This document shows positions 1 through 6,804 of a stretch of DNA of 6,804 nucleotides, piece by piece (the stretch's first letter is position 1; each line of letters starts with the position of its first letter). The notes beneath the pieces were generated by a model. That model ran no database searches. It was not told the DNA's origin and saw only the letters and a program-made list of their open reading frames with translations. This DNA is from Desulfobacteraceae bacterium (GTDB lineage: Bacteria > Desulfobacterota > DSM-4660 > Desulfatiglandales > Desulfatiglandaceae): assembly GCA_011048855.1 (NCBI GenBank), contig DSCZ01000110.1, forward strand, positions 1 to 6,804, given 5' to 3'. Made by a program: the position numbers and the translations under genes.

Positions 1-25
1 ACAATAGTTCGCAGCCATACTATTC

Positions 26-39
26 TGTAAACGTTTACA
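26..39. promoter_or_regulatory. Perfect 14-bp palindrome, putative LacI-family operator
   Basis: TGTAAACGTTTACA is a perfect inverted repeat (TGTAAAC/GTTTACA) with a central CG. It ends one base before the Shine-Dalgarno sequence of the MBL hydrolase gene. The central CG flanked by AAA/TTT and the TG/CA ends are the hallmarks of operators bound by LacI/GalR-family repressors (RbsR and CcpA type sites look similar). A protein bound here would cover the transcription start or the leader of the gene, which fits repression. A weak -10-like TACTAT lies at 18-23, but its -35 would fall outside the window. No LacI-type regulator gene is present here, so the cognate protein is unknown. Confidence 0.5.
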
Positions 40-40
40 C

Positions 41-46
41 AGAGGA
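41..46 (+). promoter_or_regulatory. Shine-Dalgarno of the MBL hydrolase gene
   Basis: AGAGGA stands 7 bases before the ATG at 54 and supports that start codon. It directly follows the palindrome at 26-39, so a bound repressor or an RNA fold there could also affect ribosome access. Confidence 0.7.
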
Positions 47-53
47 TGCCGCC

Positions 54-1346
54 ATGACCGATTTATCCACCCTCGAACATCTGGATGACAGGGTTTCCCG
101 CCTATGGAACGGCTCGATGTATGTCGACCTGGTTCATACTGAAAATGGTATTTTGAGGGTCGGCTCGATGCCGGATGTTTCCAAGGCGGAAGCGGCTCTG
201 GGTATCCACGAGGAAGCGGTGCTTATTCCTGAGCTGGAGGCGTCTCAGGGCGGGGATAACCATACCGGGGAAGAATTCGTTCAGTGGTGTGCACAGGTGT
301 TTGGGGGTCCTGCCAGGCGCTATATAGGAACCGCTCCACCGTTGAATCGGGTATATCGCAATTTGGACGAGGTATTTTCGTACTATTTCGACCGGCGGCG
401 GCTGTCGATCGTCAAGAAGCGGTGGCTCAAAAAATGGGTGGTTCCCGTGCCGGTGGAATCCGTATACGAGGACGACCCCGTTCGGGTCCGGTTCAGAAAA
501 GGGAACATCCTCGTGTATGATCAAGGGCGTGAGATTTATGACAGAGAAGGTCTAAGACCGCCCGACGACCCCCGTCAGCTTGTCGAAGAGGCCCTGGGAA
601 AAGTAGGACGGGATACTTTTTCCAGAGACAATCTGGAAATCACGGTAGTCGGGAGTGGAAACGGGTTTTACGGAACCAGCGCCAGCTTTATTGTGCGCTT
701 CGGGAAACATGTCATATGGATTGACCCGTGCGCCCAACCGGCGCACAGTCTTGCCCGCATCGGTGTTCACTGGGATGAAGTAACAGATGTTTTCATTACA
801 CACAACCACGAAGATCACATTCTGGGTTTTTCAGCATGCCTCCAGAGGAAGCGGGAAAAAGGCGAAAGGCTCACTTTGATCACCGCCCAGAGCATTTATG
901 ATTTCCTCAAGTTCCAGTTCCGTAGCCTGCTTACCGATCCTGCTCGATATATCGACTTCGTCGAGGTAACCCCGGCAAAACCTTTGTTTCTGGACGGGTT
1001 CGAACTGACCACCAGGTGGAATCACCATTTTCTTCCCTACGGCACCCTGGGATTGAAAATCTCGGCCGGGGGCCGTGTGCTGGGTATTTCGGGGGATACC
1101 AAATTCGACCGTGATATCAACCGAATCCTTCAGCGGGAGGAGCTGACGGAAGCGTGGTTTAAGAAATGCGAGTTATTGTTTCACGAGGTGGACTTTGATA
1201 ATCCCGGAGGCGTTCATTCCTACTGGAAGGAAGTTGCCGCGTTTCAAAACGTGATAAGAGGCCGGCTGTTCACCTATCATACGGCACACCGGGAAACCCC
1301 ACCTCTGCCTATAGCAGACGAAGGGCGTGTATACCGACTGGATTAG
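54..1346 (+). CDS. MBL-fold metallo-hydrolase, RNase Z-like C-terminal domain with unassigned N-terminal domain
   Basis: A 430-residue protein with no signal peptide or membrane segment, so probably cytoplasmic. Residues about 194-412 form a metallo-beta-lactamase fold: an opening strand and glycine turn (VVGSGNGFYGTSASF), IDP at 223-225, the metal-binding HNHEDH at 250-255, HH at 324-325, SGDTKFD with D348, and a closing YHTAH (H409, H412). LLFHEVDF (H377) followed by HSYWKEV (H388) resembles the HEAT...HS element of RNase Z-type enzymes, so a phosphodiesterase-type reaction at a two-metal centre is the best guess. RNase Z is usually 300-330 residues and starts at the MBL fold. Here about 190 residues precede it, rich in charged and aromatic residues (SYYFDRRR, KKRWLKKW), and I do not recognise them. 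The start is set by AGAGGA 7 bases upstream. The gene converges on uvrA, overlapping it by 4 bp. The fold is near certain; the substrate is unknown. Confidence 0.85.
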   Translation: MTDLSTLEHLDDRVSRLWNGSMYVDLVHTENGILRVGSMPDVSKAEAALGIHEEAVLIPELEASQGGDNHTGEEFVQWCAQVFGGPARRYIGTAPPLNRVYRNLDEVFSYYFDRRRLSIVKKRWLKKWVVPVPVESVYEDDPVRVRFRKGNILVYDQGREIYDREGLRPPDDPRQLVEEALGKVGRDTFSRDNLEITVVGSGNGFYGTSASFIVRFGKHVIWIDPCAQPAHSLARIGVHWDEVTDVFITHNHEDHILGFSACLQRKREKGERLTLITAQSIYDFLKFQFRSLLTDPARYIDFVEVTPAKPLFLDGFELTTRWNHHFLPYGTLGLKISAGGRVLGISGDTKFDRDINRILQREELTEAWFKKCELLFHEVDFDNPGGVHSYWKEVAAFQNVIRGRLFTYHTAHRETPPLPIADEGRVYRLD

Positions 1347-3862
1347 GCCCCGCCTGGGTGCTTTTCGAGCATTTTTCTGAGAAACACGCCGGTGTGGGAA
1401 GCTGCGGCCCGCGCGATTTCTTCCGGTGTACCGGAGGCGACAACCCTTCCGCCTGCATCCCCGCCTCCAGGTCCGAGATCGATAATATAGTCCGCGGTTT
1501 TTATCACGTCCAGGTGATGTTCGATCACGATCACGGTGTTTTGTCTTTGAACAAGTCTGTTCAGCACCTGCAGCAGCTTGTCTATATCAGCCGGGTGAAG
1601 ACCGGTGGTCGGTTCGTCGAGCAAGTAAAGAGTCCGGCCTCCGGTCTTTCTTCCGAGCTCCTTGGCAAGCTTTATGCGCTGGGCTTCACCGCCCGAAAGA
1701 GTGGTCGCCTGTTGGCCAAGCTTCAGATAGCCAAGGCCTACCTCTGTTAAAGTTAAAAGCTTTGAGCGTATGGGAGGAATGGATTCAAAAAACCCGAGAG
1801 CCTGGGCGACGGTCATGTTCAGCACATCTGCGATGTTAAACCCCTTGAGCTTTACTTCGAGCGTATCGCGGTTGTATCGCCTGCCGTTGCAGGAGTCACA
1901 TTTGACATAGACGTCCGGCAGGAAATGCATTTCAATTTTCACCACGCCGTCGCCCTTGCAGGCCTCGCAGCGTCCGCCCCGGACATTGAAGCTGAACCGC
2001 CCGGCCCTGTATCCGCGCCTTCTCGACTCCGGCAGGATTGCGAAAAGTTTGCGTATATCGTCGAAAATACCTGTATATGTGGCAGGATTGGACTTTGGGG
2101 TTCTTCCGATTGCGGTTTGATCGATGTTGATCACCTTCTCGATATGCTCCTCACCTGTGATACTCTGTACGCGCCCGACGGGACGTTTTGAACGGTTCAG
2201 GCGCCGGTTTAAAAACGGATATACGATGTCGTTTATGAGGCTGCTCTTGCCGGAGCCTGAAACCCCGGTGACACATGTAAATGTGCCCAGGGGGATATCC
2301 ACCGAGATGTTTTTGAGATTGTGTTCACACGCTCCGGTTATACGAAGGTATTCTTTCATACCCTGGCGTCTCAGGGCGGGGAGGGCGATCTGCGAAGCCC
2401 CGGATAAATAACGGCCGGTCAGGGATTCCGGGATGCTTGTAATCTGTTCCGGAGGACCGCTGAAGAGAAGTCTTCCGCCTTCTTCACCTGCGCCGGGGCC
2501 GATATCTACAATATGATCGGCAGCGCGTATCGTTTCTTCGTCGTGTTCTACAACCAGCACGGTGTTACCTAGATCTCTCAGTTTTTTCAGGCTTTCAAGC
2601 AGTTTCAGGTTGTCTTTCGGGTGAAGGCCGATGCTGGGTTCATCAAGTACATAAAGCACTCCGGCCAGGCCGGAGCCGATCTGGGTGGCAAGCCGGATAC
2701 GCTGGTCTTCGCCGCCGGAAAGCGTCGAAACCTTTCGGTCGATTGTAAGATAATCCAGTCCCAGGCTGGAAATAAAACCGAGCCGGCCCAGAATCTCCTT
2801 TAGGAGCTTCGACGCAATCGCGGTCTGCCTGGGGCCCATGTCCAATCCGGAAAAAAATTGCCCGGCTTCCTTAACCGAAAGGGCAGTGACTTCGTGAATT
2901 CCTTGTCCGCCGACTTTAACGGCAAGACTTTCGCGTTTAAGCCTTGCCCCGAGGCATGTCGAACAGGGCACTTGGGCTGAAGCCGTCCCTTCCGTGTCAG
3001 ACAACGGTTTTGTTCCAAGTCCGCCGCAGTCAGTGCAGGCCCCATGGGGGCTGTTGAATGAAAACATTCCAGGCGAAATCTTTTCAAGCCTCAGCCCGCA
3101 GACCGGACAGACCGGCTGCCGGTTGAAAATCAGCGGCGGTAAGCCTTCTATATTAACTCGAACCCGTCCCCCGGATACGGAAAGAGCCAATTCCAGGGAG
3201 TCTGTCAGGCGGTTTTTTATCCCTTCCTTGACAATCAGTCGGTCGATAACCACGTCTATGGAATGGGGCATACTTCCATTGAGACGAATATCGCCTTCCA
3301 GGAGCTGAATATCGCCGTCAATCGAAACTCTCGTGTAGCCGTCCCTGGTGAGTTTTTTCAGGATGTCGCCGTGGGTTCCCCGCCGTTTTTCTACAACCGG
3401 GGCCAGGAGCTGTATCGGAGCTCCGGCCGGAAGATGCATGACATTATCCACCATTTCCTGAACGCTGAGGGATGTAATAGGCACGCCGCAATCCGGGCAA
3501 TGGGCCACTCCCACCGCGGCATAGAGAACCCGGAGGTAGTCATGGATTTCGGTGACCGTTCCCACCGTAGAGCGGGGGCTTCCGGCTGAAGTGCGCTGCC
3601 CGATGGCAATCGCAGGAGAGAGGCCTTCGATTGAATCGGCGTCTGGTTTGTCCATTTTTTCCAGAAACCGGCGGGCATAGGCGGAAATAGATTCCACGTA
3701 TCGGCGTTGACCTTCAGCGTAAATAGTATCGAAAGCCAGTGAAGATTTGCCGGAGCCCGAAACGCCCGTTATCACAACCAGTGAATTGCGGGGGATATCG
3801 ACCGATATTCCTTTCAGGTTGTGCTGCCTGGCGCCGCGTATCCTGATGAAATTAGATGACAT
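1343..3862 (-). CDS. uvrA: Excinuclease ABC subunit A, short form lacking the insertion domain
   Basis: An 839-residue tandem ABC ATPase that detects DNA damage and loads UvrB in nucleotide excision repair. Module 1 has Walker [10 protein letters not shown] (33-41), signature LSGGE (381-385) and Walker [10 protein letters not shown] (406-414). Module 2 has the same elements at 533-541, 722-726 and [10 protein letters not shown] (747-756). Zinc cysteines are all present: C122/C125 with C300/C303; C252/C255/C276/C279; C632/C635/C655/C658. The UvrB-binding region (about 126-250, with MVDNV, LLAPVV and VVIDR) is present, which speaks against the UvrA2 type that lacks it. The oddity is between GGLG (280-283) and PCSTC (299-303): about 16 residues where canonical UvrA (about 940 residues) has a DNA-contacting insertion domain of about 100. 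That accounts for the whole length difference. The ATG at 3862 fits the family N-terminus ([12 protein letters not shown]) but has no clear Shine-Dalgarno. No SOS box was recognised upstream. Confidence 0.95.
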   Translation of the reverse strand: MSSNFIRIRGARQHNLKGISVDIPRNSLVVITGVSGSGKSSLAFDTIYAEGQRRYVESISAYARRFLEKMDKPDADSIEGLSPAIAIGQRTSAGSPRSTVGTVTEIHDYLRVLYAAVGVAHCPDCGVPITSLSVQEMVDNVMHLPAGAPIQLLAPVVEKRRGTHGDILKKLTRDGYTRVSIDGDIQLLEGDIRLNGSMPHSIDVVIDRLIVKEGIKNRLTDSLELALSVSGGRVRVNIEGLPPLIFNRQPVCPVCGLRLEKISPGMFSFNSPHGACTDCGGLGTKPLSDTEGTASAQVPCSTCLGARLKRESLAVKVGGQGIHEVTALSVKEAGQFFSGLDMGPRQTAIASKLLKEILGRLGFISSLGLDYLTIDRKVSTLSGGEDQRIRLATQIGSGLAGVLYVLDEPSIGLHPKDNLKLLESLKKLRDLGNTVLVVEHDEETIRAADHIVDIGPGAGEEGGRLLFSGPPEQITSIPESLTGRYLSGASQIALPALRRQGMKEYLRITGACEHNLKNISVDIPLGTFTCVTGVSGSGKSSLINDIVYPFLNRRLNRSKRPVGRVQSITGEEHIEKVINIDQTAIGRTPKSNPATYTGIFDDIRKLFAILPESRRRGYRAGRFSFNVRGGRCEACKGDGVVKIEMHFLPDVYVKCDSCNGRRYNRDTLEVKLKGFNIADVLNMTVAQALGFFESIPPIRSKLLTLTEVGLGYLKLGQQATTLSGGEAQRIKLAKELGRKTGGRTLYLLDEPTTGLHPADIDKLLQVLNRLVQRQNTVIVIEHHLDVIKTADYIIDLGPGGGDAGGRVVASGTPEEIARAAASHTGVFLRKMLEKHPGGA

Positions 3863-3889
3863 AAAAATGTTTCAACTAAATAACTATTG

Positions 3890-4042
3890 ATGGCCTCGTA
3901 AAAAGTCAAAATAACCCTGTCCATCGGGGTCGGGGTCTCTGTCGGCGTCGGTATCGGAAGTTGACCGGCGACATTTTCGACCCCGATACCGAACCCGACC
4001 CCGACGCCGATAAGGCCGGGTTCGTAATTGTTACGAGGTCAT
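3890..4042. repeat. 153-bp imperfect palindrome built of degenerate TCGG hexamers (MITE-like or structural repeat)
   Basis: The ends match as an inverted repeat: ATGGCCTCGTAA (3890-3901) against the complement of 4031-4042, 11 of 12 identical. Inside, each arm carries six degenerate hexamers of form NNTCGG: plus strand 3922-3957 (CATCGG, GGTCGG, GGTCTC, TGTCGG, CGTCGG, TATCGG) and minus strand 4012-3977 (TATCGG, CGTCGG, GGTCGG, GTTCGG, TATCGG, GGTCGA). Transcribed from either strand it should fold into a long GC-rich hairpin. The outer pairs centre near 3966-3967 and the inner GTATCGG pair near 3970, so the arms are slipped by one hexamer. A small 5-3-5 palindrome, CGTAATTGTTACG, lies at 4023-4035. 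It separates the response regulator from uvrA and could act as a terminator, RNA-stability element or non-autonomous mobile repeat. No transposase or clear target-site duplication is seen. Confidence 0.75.
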
Positions 4043-4048
4043 CACTAT

Positions 4049-4076
4049 TAACTGATAACCAATAACAAATAACTTA
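4049..4076. repeat. Four tandem heptamers TAACnnA
   Basis: TAACTGA, TAACCAA, TAACAAA and TAACTTA follow one another without gaps. The last copy contains the stop codon of the response regulator (TTA at 4074-4076, read TAA on the minus strand). The stretch is AT-rich, in sharp contrast with the GC-rich palindrome that begins a few bases away. No function can be assigned. Confidence 0.55.
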
Positions 4077-5438
4077 TTTCAGTTTATATTTTTTCAGTTT
4101 ATATCGAAGCATTCTTTCGCTTATCCCCAGGAGTTCCGCTGCTTGGCTCTGGTTGCGGCCGCTTTCGTTTATTGCTTTACGGATCATGCGTATTTCAAGT
4201 TTTTCCACTTCATCCCGGAGGCCGGTTCCTTCTCCTGACGGCACAGCATCGTCTTCAGTGGCCTGTTCCCCTCCAAACGGCAGATCATCGATTCCGATCA
4301 GCGAACTGCGGGTTATTACAACCGCTCGTTCAATAATGTTTTCCAGTTCCCGTACATTGCCGGGGAAATCATATTTCAGCAGCAGATCGCGCGCCTGCGG
4401 TTCAATACCATTGACCGGTTTCGCGTTTTCGGCTGCGAATTTACCGATAAAATGGTCCACCAGCGGGACGACATCTTCTTTTCGTTCCCGAAGACGGGGG
4501 ACCGTTATGGGTACAACGTTAAGACGATAGAACAGGTCGTCTCTGAATGCACCTTCCCGGACTTTTTCTGCAAGGTCCTTATTCGTCGCGCTTATGACTC
4601 GAACATCAGAACTGAGGGTGCGGTTTCCTCCCACACGCTGGAATTCATGCTCCTGGAGAAAACGAAGGAGCTTCACCTGAACGGTGGCTGAAAGCTCCCC
4701 GATTTCATCGAGAAACAGTGTACCCCCGTCAGCCTCTTCGAAACGCCCCATGCGCGAGCTTGTCGCTCCGGTGAAGGCACCTTTTTCGTGGCCGAAGAGT
4801 TCGCTTTCAAGGAGCGTTTCCGGAAGTGCCGCACAGTTGACTATCACCAGGGGTTCTTCAGATCGCGGACTCAGTGTGTGCAGGAGCCGCGCAAGAAGTT
4901 CCTTTCCGGTGCCGCTTTCACCCTGCAGAAGAACAGCTGCCCGGCTGGTCGCGACCCGGCCGATCATGTTGATTACTTCTTCCATTGCGGTGCTTCGGTA
5001 AATTATTTTGTCTGCGGTGATCCCCCTTGATCGGAGCTCTTCCTTCAATACACGGTTTTCTTTCATCAACAGGCGATGTTCTCCGAGCCTATGGAGAAGA
5101 ATTCTGACTTCTTCCAGGTCAACCGGCTTTGTGAGATAATCGGCTGCCCCCGCTTTCATGGCGTTCACCGCGGTTTCAACGGTTCCGTAGGCGGTCATCA
5201 TGATTACATCGATTTCAGGGGTGATTTCTTTCGCCTTTTCCAGCACCTCCATACCGTCCATACCGGGCATTTTGTAGTCCAGCAGCATCAGGTCGATATA
5301 ATTTTCTTTCAAAAGAGCGAGCCCGTCCGGGCCGTCTTCAGCTTCGAGAACATTATGTCCTTCCCCTCGAAGGAAACCGGAGAGCATTTCCCGCTGGCTC
5401 TTTCCGTCTTCTACAACCATCAATCGCATGGATTTCAT
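4074..5438 (-). CDS. NtrC-family sigma-54-dependent response regulator
   Basis: A 454-residue cytoplasmic transcription activator. Residues 1-115 are a receiver domain with acidic pair E10/D11, phospho-acceptor D54 ([11 protein letters not shown]), T82, Y101 and K104. A charged, probably coiled-coil linker spans about 108-136. The AAA+ domain (about 145-375) has Walker A GESGTGKE (173-180), the sigma-54-contacting GAFTGA loop (220-225), Walker [10 protein letters not shown] (238-246), an arginine-finger region [11 protein letters not shown] (298-308) and sensor [10 protein letters not shown] (360-367). A Fis-type helix-turn-helix ends the protein ([23 protein letters not shown], about 429-451). 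Every catalytic element is intact. The frame is open back to an ATG at 5510, but that start overlaps the kinase gene by 50 bases and adds 24 residues not homologous to receivers; GGAG 7 bases before 5438 decides for the shorter form. It lies 22 bases after the kinase gene, its likely partner. Overall it resembles ZraR/AtoC-type regulators; the target genes are unknown. Confidence 0.95.
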   Translation of the reverse strand: MKSMRLMVVEDGKSQREMLSGFLRGEGHNVLEAEDGPDGLALLKENYIDLMLLDYKMPGMDGMEVLEKAKEITPEIDVIMMTAYGTVETAVNAMKAGAADYLTKPVDLEEVRILLHRLGEHRLLMKENRVLKEELRSRGITADKIIYRSTAMEEVINMIGRVATSRAAVLLQGESGTGKELLARLLHTLSPRSEEPLVIVNCAALPETLLESELFGHEKGAFTGATSSRMGRFEEADGGTLFLDEIGELSATVQVKLLRFLQEHEFQRVGGNRTLSSDVRVISATNKDLAEKVREGAFRDDLFYRLNVVPITVPRLRERKEDVVPLVDHFIGKFAAENAKPVNGIEPQARDLLLKYDFPGNVRELENIIERAVVITRSSLIGIDDLPFGGEQATEDDAVPSGEGTGLRDEVEKLEIRMIRKAINESGRNQSQAAELLGISERMLRYKLKKYKLK

Positions 5439-5445
5439 AAAGTCA

Positions 5446-5449
5446 CTCC
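5446..5449 (-). promoter_or_regulatory. Shine-Dalgarno of the response regulator gene
   Basis: On the minus strand GGAG lies in the 22-base gap after the kinase stop codon, 7 bases before the ATG at 5438. It selects this start over the in-frame ATG at 5510. Confidence 0.8.
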
Positions 5450-5460
5450 AGATGGTTATT

Positions 5461-6804
5461 TCACGGCAAAAGGATCGTAAATTTGCTTCCTTTCCCCGGC
5501 CGGCTTTCAACCTGTATCTCTCCCCCGTGGCCGGCGATGATTTCGTGGGCTATCGCAAGGCCAAGACCCAGCCCCTTTTCCTTGGTGGTGAAGTCAGGAT
5601 CGAACATATGGTCGATTTGCTCCCTGGTCAACCCTCGACCGTTATCTTCGATATGAACCGCCGCCCGCCCGCTTTTCAACTTCTCCAAGGAAACGGTAAC
5701 CAGGCCCGAGTCCGAAACCGCCTCGAGCGCGTTTCTGGTGATGTTGAATATCGCCTGGCGCAGTTTATCGGCATCGGCCTGGACCATCACCGGGTCGGAG
5801 GCCAAGTTTGCAACCAGGTCAACCCCGCGTGAGCGTGCTTCCTCCTCTACCAGTATTACGAATTGACGAACAATTTCATTCAGGTCCTGGGATTCGAGGC
5901 GAAGCGACCCGGTGCGGGAAAACGAAAGGAAGCCTTCGACGATTTCGTTCAGCCGGCGGATTTCGTCCCGGATTACTTCGGTAAGTTCACGGACATCGCC
6001 GCGATTCAGTCTCTGGGCGGCCATGCTTATTGCATTCAGCGGGTTTCTGATTTCATGCGCGACGCCGGCGGCCAGTCCGCCGAGGGCGGAGAGCCGTTCG
6101 GCGCGGTCAAGCTGTAGCTGCATTTCTCTCAGCTTTGCAAGATGGCGGTTCTGGTTTCGGTAAAGCATCCACATGGAGAGAAAGGCCACGGCGATTAACA
6201 GTCCGGTCGATGCGAGGACGGTCCGCCGCATTCTCGTGATTAACATGGCCGCGCCGGAACTGTCCATCCCGACATGAATCGCGCCATAGCTTTCCGAATC
6301 CAGGAGAAGAGGCGCCGAAACCTGAAGCACTATTTTATCATCCAGCTGTATCCTCCGAGAAATGGAGGCGCCCGGGGTCGGAATCGACCAGGATTTCAAG
6401 CCGTTTTCAAAGATATCGTCATACGGTTGCCCTGTAAAACCTATTATTTCAGAGGCATTGTCGGTCACCGCCGCATAGAGGGCGCCGCTGGCCCCGGAGA
6501 CTTCATCGAGCGCCCTGCGTGCCGAAACTTTTATGATCCGGTTGCGAAGCCCATGCATATCGAGGGAAAGAAGGACAGCACCGCCCTGCATCCTGCCGAC
6601 GCAGACCGCCCCGGCTTCGGCCCCGGGCAGCCGGTGAAAAAGCGTTATCGAAAGTCGCTTATGGCCAAAGGCCACCGGACGTGCGAGGGCTTTGAGCTGC
6701 GGTGAAAGTTCTCCGGAGGAAAGCACCACCGTCCCGTTTGAATCCAGCATGGCGGCCACCTGCAGGGATTCATTTTCAGCGGTCCGCCGTAATAAGTCTT
6801 CGTC
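5461..6804 (-). CDS. Sensor histidine kinase, N-terminus beyond the window
   Basis: 447 residues are visible and the frame stays open to the window edge, reading DEDLLRRTAENESLQ ahead of a GTG at 6759. That GTG is therefore internal and the gene is 5'-partial here. Visible residues 1 to about 190 look like an extracytoplasmic Cache/PAS-type sensor (VAAMLDSNGTVVLSS; YAAVTDNASEIIGFTG; VLQVSAPLLL...YGAIHVGMDS). A single hydrophobic helix at about 196-214 (LASTGLLIAVAFLSMWML) crosses the membrane; a first helix should lie upstream, outside the window. The kinase core has the H-box VAHEIRNPL with H250, the N-box NITRNALEA with N358, G1 DNGRG (387-391), G2 GLGLG (411-415) and a final GKGSKFTILLP. 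The segment before G2 reads FDPDFTTKEKG, with D where FEPFFTTK is common. No distinct HAMP domain is evident; a short charged helix links membrane and H-box. It should phosphorylate D54 of the adjacent regulator. The ligand is unknown. Confidence 0.93.
   Translation of the reverse strand, partial: DEDLLRRTAENESLQVAAMLDSNGTVVLSSGELSPQLKALARPVAFGHKRLSITLFHRLPGAEAGAVCVGRMQGGAVLLSLDMHGLRNRIIKVSARRALDEVSGASGALYAAVTDNASEIIGFTGQPYDDIFENGLKSWSIPTPGASISRRIQLDDKIVLQVSAPLLLDSESYGAIHVGMDSSGAAMLITRMRRTVLASTGLLIAVAFLSMWMLYRNQNRHLAKLREMQLQLDRAERLSALGGLAAGVAHEIRNPLNAISMAAQRLNRGDVRELTEVIRDEIRRLNEIVEGFLSFSRTGSLRLESQDLNEIVRQFVILVEEEARSRGVDLVANLASDPVMVQADADKLRQAIFNITRNALEAVSDSGLVTVSLEKLKSGRAAVHIEDNGRGLTREQIDHMFDPDFTTKEKGLGLGLAIAHEIIAGHGGEIQVESRPGKGSKFTILLP

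Noticed and set aside
46..57. Three-codon leader ORF ATG CCG CCA TGA overlapping the MBL start
   Set aside because: Its ATG directly abuts the Shine-Dalgarno, too close for initiation; most likely chance.
2963..3025. The short uvrA linker as a frameshift or pseudogene
   Set aside because: The frame is maintained and conserved motifs follow immediately on both sides, so the gene appears intact and functional.
1358..3678. Open frames of 60-130 codons opposite or shifted within uvrA
   Set aside because: uvrA is conserved along its entire length in its own frame; these have no family resemblance.
3922..4012. Hexamer runs as a CRISPR-like or coding repeat
   Set aside because: Units are 6 bp, degenerate, without spacers and in opposite orientation on the two arms; no cas gene is present and no open frame is supported.
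5436..5510. Upstream start of the response regulator at 5510 giving 478 residues
   Set aside because: It overlaps the kinase gene by 50 bases and adds residues unlike any receiver N-terminus, while GGAG stands 7 bases before the ATG at 5438.
4153..5832. Long plus-strand open frames opposite the regulator and kinase genes
   Set aside because: They are antisense to well-supported, motif-complete genes, show no recognisable domain and have low-complexity serine/arginine-rich translations typical of shadow frames.
6757..6759. GTG at 6759 as the start of the histidine kinase
   Set aside because: The frame is open to the window edge with sensor-like coding sequence, and no complete first membrane helix is seen, so the gene continues beyond the window.

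Overview
The window holds four protein-coding genes that fill nearly all of it, plus one 211-base intergenic stretch with unusual repeat structure. Plus strand: a 430-residue metallo-beta-lactamase-fold (MBL) hydrolase (54-1346) behind a perfect 14-bp palindrome that looks like a LacI-family operator. Minus strand, in transcription order: a membrane sensor histidine kinase whose N-terminus lies beyond the window (6804-5461), an NtrC-type sigma-54-dependent response regulator (5438-4074), and a short UvrA (3862-1343). The MBL gene and uvrA converge and overlap by 4 bp at their stop codons.

The organism is a Gram-negative-type bacterium. The kinase plus NtrC-family regulator pair, moderately high GC and the style of the intergenic repeat (TGGCCTCGTAAAAAGTC-type ends around GC-rich hexamers, next to AT-rich TAAC repeats) suggest a deltaproteobacterial (Desulfobacterota-like) genome. 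That is an impression from general knowledge, not a search result.

The kinase and regulator form a clear two-component operon: kinase TGA, 22 bases containing GGAG, then regulator ATG. The kinase senses an unknown signal through a Cache/PAS-like domain; the regulator should activate sigma-54 promoters. No target promoter is visible. The uvrA gene follows on the same strand after a 153-bp imperfect palindrome, so it may be a separate transcription unit. No functional link between the two-component pair, uvrA and the MBL hydrolase can be shown from the sequence.

The observations most worth a second look are: (1) the UvrA keeps its UvrB-binding region, zinc cysteines and both ABC modules but has a linker of about 16 residues where canonical UvrA carries an insertion domain of about 100 residues; (2) the palindrome between the regulator and uvrA is built from degenerate NNTCGG hexamers on both arms, with the symmetry slipped by one hexamer; (3) the LacI-type operator ahead of the MBL gene; (4) the unassigned N-terminal domain of about 190 residues on the MBL protein. 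I see no defence system, CRISPR array, transposase, tRNA or rRNA.
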